From contig NC_081406.1 in assembly GCF_030272615.1 (NCBI RefSeq), positions 260,141,386 to 260,205,385 of the forward strand: DNA of 64,000 nt, given 5' to 3'. The first letter of the stretch is position 1. Every line of letters begins with the position of its first letter. This DNA is from Cryptomeria japonica. Lineage: Eukaryota; Streptophyta; Pinopsida; Cupressales; Cupressaceae. Below the pieces are notes generated by a model. It saw only the letters and a program-made list of their open reading frames with translations. It searched no databases and was not told where the DNA came from. The translations under genes and the position numbers were made by a program. Shown in pieces: positions 54,987-64,000 of the stretch.

Positions 54987-57302
54987 AATAGCATAAAGCC
55001 AAAGTAGGATAATTTTTTACTTATAATGCATGAAAAGCCACGTATAGTTGTGTAGAATTGAGAGGAACGTTCTTCCAATAAATGTCACTATAGAAGAAAC
55101 AACTATAAAAATAGTGGCAAAGAAAAATCCCTATTTTTTCACAAAAGAAAAACATATTGAATTGTTGGTTAAAACTGACAGTGATAACTAATTAAAAATA
55201 AAAATTTAGCAACTATCAACCCATAACATGCTTAAAATATTATATAAAACATATAGTGAGTAATACAGTATAATCTATATTTAAGATATAATATAATATA
55301 CTTTATAAAATATAATATTACATTATATCATATCATGTCATATCATATCATATCATATCATATCATATCATATTATCTTAGTATATAACAATATAAAAAA
55401 TAATGTAATATATTTATATATACAATATAATAAACTCTTAATATATAATATATATTCAAAACATATTCTAATAAATACAAGGCACCTATAAGAAATTTAA
55501 AAACATATGTACATAATAAAAATCTAGTGAAATGTGTATTATATTATTTATTATATTAAATTTATAATATGCTATTACAGTATATTAAAAATTATTATAT
55601 AAATTTATGTAGTATATATCCAATGATAGTATCTAACAAAAAATATCCTTTCAATGATATGTAATATCTTATTTATTCTTTTGCATATTGAGGCAACAAT
55701 TTAGATCACACATCAATGTACAATGTGGATGGGAACATAAAATCTCCTAAAATGGCAACAAAAATATCCAATGCTTTCACTATACCAAACCATTACAAAC
55801 TCTAATATTGCACAATGGACTAAGAGAAGAAGACATGATAGTGCATAACCTTGGTGAAATAGTATTAATTCCTTTACTTGATGGTTTAACACATCATGCC
55901 TTGATAAAAACACTCAAATGAAGCCTCAATAGTTTAGTTCCTAACCCATTATGAACCCTTGATAGTTCATACTTTATCTAGAAGCCTCTAAATTTCATCA
56001 TTTTTTTGTTTCTTGACACATTAAAAACTCGTGATAGTTCCTATTCTACCCAAAGGACCCAACATTACATCCATTGTTTAGTTCTTGACCCGTTAGGAAC
56101 TCCCAATTCATCTTGTTCTACCTCAAAACTAGACAATGATTCATAATCTACCCCTAAGTCTCGATTATTCCAATCGATTATAAACCCTTGACATCACTTT
56201 CTATTCATGTTCTATATCCTTTATTGAAACTTTCATCCTCACGAACAACTAAAGCAAAAATGAGAAGTACACTTAGAGGTTCCCTTGGTACTAGGAACCC
56301 CTAAAAGTCTTGATACCACTTTATGTTTTCATTTATTAGTCCTTGATCACCTCAAAACCTTTGAAACTTATGTTCATCACCATTGAAAGACTTGGATCAA
56401 GGTATATATATCCTTGAAAATATAACAAATAGGGAATTTTTGATAGATTTTGTTTTTTTAGTCCCATGGAAAACTTGTGTGCAAATGTGACAACACAGAC
56501 ATGATGCATGAAGTTTTGGCATCCCTAGAAGAAATTTAGCCTTAATGTGAAACATAATGATTGTAGTCTATTACATAATGATTTTTTTGTTAAAGGCCTT
56601 TGAAAATTCTGAGAAAATACAAATGGTGAGTTGATGCACTCAAGGATGGAGGGTCTATAATGGATTGTTCATCCTTGTGGCCTTAATGATTTGCAATGCC
56701 ATTTTAAAATGAAACAAAAAGGACACGCAAAAGGAATTCACACAATAGAGCCACAATACACAAGAATTATCCTGGTAAAACTCTCAAAGGGAAAAACACA
56801 TCCTCACAATTCATCTTCTTATATTACATCATAAAAAATCATTACATCTACCACTAGGGCTTCATACATGCTAGGTTGTAGCCTTGGTTATAGTAATCAC
56901 AAGTGGTCATAAAACACTATGTTACCTCTACTTATAATTCCTTGTCCTTTGCTTTCAATTGCTCTGACTATCTCTTCTCTCTTCTCTAGCACCCTACTCC
57001 TCTTTCCTTGCTTCCAAATCTCTTTCTCATACTTTTCCTAAGACATACTTCTATACCATTCACAATTCCTTAATACAATTTGAGTTGGCCAAAGGTCGAC
57101 CCTAAAATTTAGGTCCCATGTAAGGTGTAGTCAACTAGCTTCTACTTAATTTGCAATAACACATTAATTGAATAATGTCATGCACTTCATATCACAACCT
57201 CTATTGGTACCATACTACCCTTCCTCGACTCCTCTTGATGCTACATGTTTCCCTTTTTTGGTGCATCATTCCAGATTAATACCCATTTGACCAATTCTCA
57301 TT
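54987..57302. other. AT-rich intergenic DNA with a pentanucleotide microsatellite
   Basis: A run of about nine CATAT units (TATCA phase) lies at about 55325-55372. 55200-55680 is very AT-rich. Between 55920 and 56170 the words TTGATAGTTC, CATTATGAACCC and TTAGTTCTTGACCC recur loosely, possibly an old ~90 bp repeat. No gene seen. Confidence 0.5.
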
Positions 57303-57307
57303 GTAAC

Positions 57308-58755
57308 TGTAGACATATAAAAATGACCATATTCCTAAATGAATATTTTATGTTCATTTCTCTATTTAATTAAATCCAATTTAATTAAATCACCCACATT
57401 CCTCTATTTAAATTAAGTAAATTACTCAATTTATTTAAATTAAATTCACTAGGCCTCTTTTGACATTTAATGAATAAATCATTTTATTCAATTAAATCCC
57501 TTCTATCCACTTTTAATTAAATTCAAATTTAATTAAATAGTTTATCCTAAATTGAATAAATCTAATTTATTTGATTTCCCCAAATTACAACCAAATTGAA
57601 TTAAATTCATTTTATTCAATTAAATCCTATTATCCCTCCATCCACTTGCAAAATCCTACACCTCCCACTTGCTTCCTAAACCCTATTCCTAACCCCTTCT
57701 AGACTCTTCTAATCACTTCTAAATTAACCTAACCCATTTCCTAATCTTTGTCACATCCCTAAGCAAGGGGAAGTCACTTCTCAAACCCTCAAAGTCTTTG
57801 AAAACCATTAAAGGCTTCAACAACTTAACTTTGAAAGTCTCCCAAACCATTAATGGTTAACTCAACCCTCTAGCATGATTAAAGAATTTCCCTAAACTCA
57901 ACCTCCATGTAACCCAAGGGTCTCATCAAGCATTTATTGCTTTGACCGTAGTTATCTCTTTAACCTTTGCACAAGAGTTTATCCTTTGGGTAAAAGCTTT
58001 ATCCAATGGCTAACCCTAACCTAACCTTAACCCTTAACCCCTAGGGTAACCATGAGGTCTTCTCAAGCATTTAATGCTTCTTACATCTCCTCTCAACCAA
58101 CCCTATGTTGCCAATTGTCACCATTTCATTGGTCCCAATTGCAAACATGGATTCCTAACTTTCAAACTCAACCCTTGATTAAATCTTTCAATCCTGGCCA
58201 TCCATTGCCCTATTTTTGCTATAAATAGAGCTCTCATTCCTCCATTTTCATCATCCAAGTCTTTAGCATCACACTTATACTCAAATCTATGCAAGCTTAA
58301 ATATCTCATTTTATGTTCATCATTTAGCTTCTCTTTTAAATAGGAATTAATCTAAATATGCATGTTTAGAGTATTTTCCTTATCATTTAGCTTAATCATA
58401 GACTAATATAGCATGCTAGGATAGTCTTGTTACTAATCTTGTCATCTTATAAAATAGTTTATTGCATTTATAAGATCATGTATAACTTAGGATGCATTTT
58501 ATCTTAAAATCAACCAAAGCATCCCTCGTTCTTGCATTTGTCATCCCTAAACCACTTTGCTTAGTGATCTGAGAGTAGAGAAATTGGTTTGAGGGACCTT
58601 GTGAGATAGAGAACCATGGAACCAACCTTGGGAAGTTGAGCCATACTTCATGACTCCATATCTTGCACCAAGAAGTCCTGTGGGTGTGTGAGCAATGCTC
58701 CTTAGGCTTCATTTTTCACATTTTAAGTTCTATCAACCCGCTTTTCCCGCATACA
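57308..58755 (+). repeat. 5' LTR of gypsy element B
   Basis: Starts TGTAGACATATAAAA and ends CCCGCATACA, four bases before the primer site. Possible target site is GTAAC just upstream (57303-57307); its partner is outside the window. Confidence 0.88.
58220..58228 (+). promoter_or_regulatory. TATA box of the element B LTR promoter
   Basis: TATAAATAG followed by AGCTC, identical to the box at 14049 in element A. Confidence 0.72.
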
Positions 58756-58759
58756 TTTA

Positions 58760-58779
58760 TGGTGCCCACCGTGGTGTCC
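58760..58779 (+). other. Primer-binding site, tRNA-Lys type
   Basis: TGGTGCCCACCGTGGTGTCC matches TGGCGCCCACCGTGGGGCTC, the complement of plant tRNA-Lys(CUU) 3' end, except for a few changes, the first being C to T. Confidence 0.85.
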
Positions 58780-58841
58780 GACCTCATATATCAAATTGGT
58801 TTTTGAATTTAACCACTTTGCAGGTCCGCGGGAAACAAGAA

Positions 58842-59125
58842 TTAGCGTGTGCGAAACATTTCCTAGCGCATCTGGTTAACAGTCTAGCGCATCTCACTTT
58901 CTGTTCAGCGCGTGGGGTTCATCATCTAGCACGTGACATCCTTAGCTTAGCACATCGTCCTTACTAACATTTTCCTGTAGGTCTCAGCATGGGAGGAAAA
59001 CAGAGTAGCGCATCCAGAAAATAGAGTAGCGCATCAGAAATACAAAACAACGCATTAGAGAAACAGAGTAGCGCACCACAATCATCTTGTAGTGTGTACA
59101 GTCTGTTCTGTAGCGCATCACAGAC
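58842..59125. repeat. AGCGC motif array 1 in the element B leader
   Basis: About 13 copies of TAGCGCATC and variants (TAGCGCACC, TAGCACATC, CAGCGCGTG, AACGCATTA) occur every 15-30 bases. Spacers often contain CAGAAA or AACAGAG. Variants mostly differ by CpG to TpG or CpA. Confidence 0.8.
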
Positions 59126-60627
59126 AGAAAACAAAGAGCTAATTTGTAACAAAAATTAAAATTTAGACTTGTAGAAGTCCACGAAATTCACCTTTTTGCT
59201 AACTAATTGATTGGTTTTATGTAGGTTACTAACATTTGATTGTAGGTTTTAAATCTATTTAGGCTAGAATTAAAGTAGTTTAAATTTTTACTAACTTTTC
59301 TAAGTTAGGCAAAATTCGAATTTCTTTTTTTTCCTGTTTAAATAAAACTGATCTCACTTTTATTTTGGGCAAGTAAAACGAACAACAATCAAAAAATTTC
59401 TTGCTTTTCTAGGAGAAAATTTCTCAATTTGGGCTCTAAAAAGAACAATACAAATTTTTATTTTTGCAAAGGGCTTAAAAAGAATTTCACCATCCTTTGG
59501 TGCATAAAAAGATCCATCTTTAAATTTGGGCAAAGTAAAGAATCATACCAAGTCACAAAAGTTAGTTACAATCAAAGAGGGAAGTTATTCCCCTTTTGCC
59601 GATTTTCTTTTGTTGACCAAATTGAAGTTTTGCTTTGTTGACCAGGTTCTTTTCCTAGGTTAGATAATCACCGATTTGAGGAAATAAAATAAACACCATG
59701 TTTTTGTGGAGCAACATCTCCATATAGATCTTAGAAAATCACTGAGTTGACAGGATAAAAAGAACAACTTGATTGCCTTGTCTCAAAAGTAGAAGGTATA
59801 TGCTCTCCCCTTAACTGGATGATCAAAAAAACTAGACTACTCTTATGCTTTTAGTATTTCAAGTAAATAAAACCCTTTAGCAGGCCGACCTTCCCGTGGG
59901 TTGAAATCAACTCTTAAAGCCATTTATGGCCGGTGTGAAGGGAATGACCTAAGTGGGAAATGACTTTGACACCAAGTGTTCCAACCCACTATAATCAAAA
60001 GTGGAAAGTGACGAAAGTCCTTTTCAATGGTTGCATGCAACGATTAGCCTTCCCCCAGTATCCTCAAGATATGTAAAGCTTTTGTTCTAAAGGTTGGGAA
60101 GCCTCCAGAGGGAGTTTATCACTGATGACCGAACAGTAAGCCTAATTACGAACCTTAGAAATAGAAACCTTGAGCTGAGTCAGTAACCAAACATTTGTAA
60201 TATCATAGTGCAAGGGTGGGGAAGAATCCACCCCCAAGATCGCTCACCATATATCTCCCAAGATAACTACTCAATTGTGAAGCAATTCACTTTGAGTTAA
60301 TTTCTAGCAAAAGGCAAAAAAATGGGCACCCTCTAGGGGTGACACAGTTGTTTGAGCTGACGAAGTATCGAGACTAGTGGGCTATGGTATTACTTATGAT
60401 CCTTGAATAAAGAGTCTTTTTGGAAGTGTATTCATTGTAACCAAACCTGTTAAAACATTGGAGATTTCAACACATCCTCGCAGAATATACACTTACAATT
60501 TAGATTAGGCAAAAATGGTTATGTATTTTGTGCTGTGTTTGCATTTGTTACTTCAGAAAATCATCCATCAAACATTGAAAACCTAAGGCACAACACCAAA
60601 ATCACATAAAACAGTCAAAACAGGGCA

Positions 60628-61010
60628 GTCTAGCGCATAAGAGCAACTTCTTAGCATGTGTCATACATCTTTTAGCACATCGAACCTTCACTTTAGCGCA
60701 TCCAGTTTTAATAGTAGTGCTTTACCAAAATTTAGAAACAGCGTTAAAAAGTTAGCGCGAAAAACAATCTAGCATGTCAAAGCATCAGCTTAGCGCATAG
60801 GAGTCAATCTCTAGCGCATCAGGTTTATCAGTTAGCGCGTGGAAGGCCCATACTAGCGCATGATCTTTTAAGAAAAAACAGAAAACAATTTTAACAGTCT
60901 CAACCAATTAGCGCGTAACCGGGGGCAGCCTAGTGTGTGGGGTCTTTTCCCTAGAGCATCAAGAAATTTATGTAGTGCATTCGGTCTCTATTTTTGCGCA
61001 TGATCCAACC
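60628..61010. repeat. AGCGC motif array 2 in the element B leader
   Basis: About 17 copies of TAGCGCATN and variants (TAGCATGTG, TAGCGCGTG, TAGTGCATT, TTGCGCATG), again unevenly spaced with unrelated spacers. It is the same motif as array 1. Confidence 0.8.
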
Positions 61011-61854
61011 CAGAAAAACAGTGGGCAAAACAGTGGAAAATTTTGAAAATTTAGAAAGCATTTTTGAGAGCATCCTTTCATTAGCTTCATCTTCATCAAA
61101 CTAGAGTATAAAAAATAAAGTGTTAAAAACTATTTCTTGACCAAATTTCATGTCAAAACAAAAGTTTTCCAGAATCCAAAACTGATTGCATGATAAACAT
61201 ATCTATCCTATCAAAATCAAGAAACATCGTCGCAAGTGACGAATAGGTCCTTTATCATCTTACAGATTATATCTCAAAAACACTTGTTCAAAATCTCAGG
61301 TTGTCAAATCAAGTTTCCATATCGGGAGACTTTATCCATATCATTTGGCACACTTTGTCATGAGGGGGCATCTAAACCTTCACTTTGATAAAGTAAAACT
61401 TGAGTTTTCAAAACAAGATCAAATAAATCCAAAACAATTCAAAGGAAACCATTGAATCACTTATGCATGACTAATCCCTGTATTCTGATAAGAAAGAATA
61501 TTTATCATAACACCACGTTGAAGAAACAATAACCAAGTTTTTCCAAATTTGTCAAAAGAAATAAATTTTAATACATCAATCGTCAACTCTTCAAATCTCA
61601 TCGAACATTCCTTCATCACATCAAACTTTATATCTAGAACAAATCCAATGAATTTGACAAAGAGCCTTTGAAGACTAGGGCATATTGTCAAAAATCCGTA
61701 TTCAGTCAAATCATAAATCGTGGAGGAAAGATCAATCTGACATTCTTTCCCAATGAGTGCATCACTTACAACTCACCCCGATTTGAACCACCAACCCCGG
61801 AGCAACATATCGAAGAGGATTTTGTCCCCTTTGTCACAAAAAGTTTCTATTAAA

Positions 61855-63606
61855 ATGTCTGTTACCCACTTTCAACAAAACAAACAAAGCGAGGCACAAG
61901 CAGAATCTAGTATGAATTAGAGGTTATCAAATCCTTTTGAAGGTCCACATCTAGAGGATGCTAAAATTTCTGAAGAACTTCTTCAAGAATGCCAAGAAAG
62001 TTCTTCATTCCAAAAACTTGTGGAAATACTCATGGAAAATGACAAGGAAAAATACTTGCTCATGCTTACAAGCAAAGGGGTTAAACTCCCTGAAGACTTT
62101 GACACAAACATGTTTAGAACGAGATCTCAACATTGCGAATATCAAGAATGACAACGAGAAGGGGAAGCATGCGACCCTGAACAAGATATTCTTGAACAAA
62201 ACATACCGGAACAACATACACCAGGGCAAAACATCCCTGAGCAACACATCCCCGAGCAAAACATACTGTTCCATACACCATTTCAACCTAGGATTAATGC
62301 AAGGGAAGAACTCTTCCCTCAACAAAACAATGCACCTTTGGTTGCCCTTACTCAACAAATGCAAATGTTACAAAGATAAATGCAAGATATGCAACAAGGG
62401 ACAACAGTACGGTACTCATTAAACAAAATTTGTCCTTATCCCTTTGACAGAAGATTGCACATGATCCCTTTTCCTCCAAACTCTGATGTTCCTAAATTTG
62501 ACAAGTACGATGGGAAAAGAGATCCTTGTGATCAGGTTAGAGAATTCTGTACCATGAGCCTTGAATTCGCTCATGACGATACCTATCTGATGAGGTTATT
62601 CCCAAGAAGTTTGGGAGGACAAACAATGGAATGGTTATCCAAAATCACACCTCCTGTCAGATCATTTGATGAACTAGTCAACAAATTCATCACTCAATAT
62701 TCCTATAACATTCAACATGCTATAACCATGCTAGACGTCTGTAACACCAAACAGAAAAATAATGAAACGTTCATGGTATTCCTTCAACATTGGTGACGTA
62801 TGGTTTCACAATATCCTCAAGATAGTCCTGAAAAGGAGAAAATGAAAATTTTCATCAACAACTTGAATGGTGAGATGAGTTACAGGCTCAAACTCCAATG
62901 CATACTATCTTTCGCTAAACTAATTGAAAATGACATTCAAGTAGAAGAAGCATGTGTCAAGAAAGGAATGCTCAAATTCTTCAAAGAAGGAACAAGTTCA
63001 TCAAACTACAATAACCAAAATAACACCAACTTAGACAAATCTAGATCCTAGACTCGAAACAAAAACAATGGAAATGAAGGAGGCAATGAATCACATGATC
63101 CAAAATTTAAACAGCCAGTGCTTGCATTATCAAGAAATCCTCAAGCTACAAACAATCCTAAAGGTGCTAACCCAGACGCTAACACATATGCACCGAATAC
63201 CAATCAAGGTGAACCCAACACAAACAACACCAACGATACTCAAAACAAAACCACAAATCGAGGACCTAATAATAGTTCACAAGACGACACCAACAATTTC
63301 AAAAAACGTGTCTTCACACCACTGGGACAATCATTGGAGTTAGCATTCAGAGAACTCCTGGCAAACAAGATTGTCTCTTTGCCCGCAATTAGCAACTATG
63401 AACCACAAATCAAACCACCTTGGTGGAATGACTCACACTTTTGTGATTTTCATCTCAACAAAGGTCATCGAACAAACGATTGCATGAGATTGAAAAACAT
63501 TGTTCAAGACATGATTGATAGAGGTGATTTAATGGTGGATGGTCTCAAAACAAATGGTGACCATGGAGCCTTTAAAAAATCCTCTTCCAAACTACAACAA
63601 AGATGA
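61855..63606 (+). pseudogene. gag of gypsy element B, decayed
   Basis: Frame 1 from ATG 61855 has NKICPYPFDRRLH (62422-62460), YDGKRDPCDQVREF, YLMRLFPRSLGG, MLDVCNTKQKNNETF and the zinc motif C-D-F-H-x4-G-H-x4-C at 63442-63483. These align with element A gag. Stops are TAG 61918, TGA 62149, TAA 62377, TGA 62794 and TAG 63049, each one C-to-T step from CAG, CGA or CAA. One extra A in an A-run near 63572 shifts the frame before the 63604 stop. The following codons, in the shifted frame, continue to ILELLKLPPKHKDILEQALL near 63860-63920, matching element A at 1828. Confidence 0.88.
62173..62265 (+). repeat. 15 bp in-frame repeat in element B gag (PEQxI pentapeptides)
   Basis: Six consecutive pentapeptides of the form P-E-Q-N/H-I (variants LEQNI, PGQNI) are encoded in frame 1 upstream of the capsid-like part. 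Element A gag has no such repeat at this place. Confidence 0.8.
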
Positions 63607-64000
63607 AGCTTCAACCTCAAACGATACACGTGGAGCTCATATCAATCACATCTACAATAACACCATCAATCACATATCAGCTGAAGACAATCATGTAAAC
63701 GTCATCACAATCCAAGACCAGCATAATCATGAATCTATCAATGTAACAACTAGAGCTCAGAAATATGTCTTGAAGGGCCACAAAACAACAACAAACACTA
63801 CACCAAAAATCCAATATGATTTAGTCAGCCAACTACGCAAAAATCCTGCTCATATATCTATACTAGAATTGTTGAAACTGCCGCCAAAACACAAAGACAT
63901 ATTAGAACAAGCGTTGTTGGAAACCAATGTACCTCAAGATTTGGAAGCTGACAAATTCCAAGCCATGGTCGCTCATATGAAAGGGCCTCATAATCTCACC
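63607..64000 (+). pseudogene. gag-protease linker of element B, cut by the window end
   Basis: In the frame reached after the A-run slip, Asn/Thr/His-rich sequence leads to ISILELLKLPPK, LEQALLETNVPQDL and KFQAMVAHM, parallel to element A 1819-1950. Protease should follow just past 64000. Confidence 0.75.

Larger units (their letters stand above)
58780..61854 (+). other. Leader of gypsy element B
   Basis: About 3 kb between primer site and gag with no convincing ORF. It holds two AGCGC motif arrays separated by 1.5 kb. Short frames at 59429-59641 and 61668-61853 show nothing recognisable. Confidence 0.6.
57308..64000 (+). mobile_element. Ty3/gypsy LTR retrotransposon, Tat-type, 5' portion (element B)
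   Basis: It has a 5' LTR, primer site, 3 kb leader and gag related throughout to element A, in the same orientation. The window ends inside the gag-protease linker. Its LTR is clearly homologous to, but well diverged from, the element A LTR, so A and B are separate members of one family rather than two ends of one element. Confidence 0.9.

Noticed and set aside
13112..58755. Elements A and B as two ends of one giant element
   Set aside because: Both run in the same direction with A's 3' LTR before B's 5' LTR, and the LTRs are too different to be a pair from one insertion.
1..64000. CRISPR arrays, tRNA or rRNA genes
   Set aside because: The tandem repeats have no CRISPR-like spacer pattern and the tRNA-like words are retrotransposon primer sites.

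Overview
The window looks like nuclear DNA of a land plant with a large, repeat-rich genome. A gymnosperm such as a conifer is my best guess, an inference from the density of old LTR elements, satellites and LINEs around one short-intron gene; I cannot name the species. I see no bacterial operons, tRNA, rRNA or CRISPR. Only one gene is clearly intact: a six-exon FAD-dependent monooxygenase at 36817-38932 (+). Almost everything else is transposable element or tandem repeat.

Layout. 1-14552: 3' part of a long Ty3/gypsy element of the Tat type (dual RNase H) with decayed gag, protease, RT, two RNase H domains and integrase, then an antisense plant-mobile-domain ORF, an array of short AGCGC motifs, a polypurine tract and a 1.44 kb 3' LTR. 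14640-18735: CT-rich nested tandem repeats. 19072-22302: twin hairpins and a decayed transposase-like gene. 22530-26585: eleven copies of a ~358 bp satellite, then a 110 bp repeat at 26975-27425. 27461-28719 (-): a spliced gene of unknown function whose five introns have good GT-AG ends, with one in-frame stop. 29138-32001 (-): a small element with ~315 bp terminal repeats, a tRNA-Arg-type primer site and an acidic ORF. 32005-36800: unrecognised DNA with degenerate repeats and a perfect hairpin.

36817-38932: the FAD monooxygenase gene. 40111-44009: a 5'-truncated LINE flanked by an 18 bp target duplication, with an unusual extra coding block 3' of its RNase H domain. 44010-50088: AT-rich DNA with old LTR remnants. 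50089-54986: a structurally complete Ty1/copia-derived element (492 bp LTRs, 5 bp target duplication, tRNA-iMet primer site) that encodes only gag and protease plus an unrecognised 3' ORF, so it must be non-autonomous. 57308-64000: 5' LTR, primer site, motif-rich leader and gag of a second Tat-type element related to the first, cut by the window end.

Many premature stops in these elements sit where a C-to-T change in CGA, CAA or CAG would explain them, as expected for methylated, silenced plant DNA. The most unusual signals are the AGCGC motif arrays shared by the two gypsy elements, the antisense mobile-domain ORF, the gag-protease-only copia element with its 3' ORF, the LINE with a 3' coding block, and the phase-0 spliced gene at 27461-28719.
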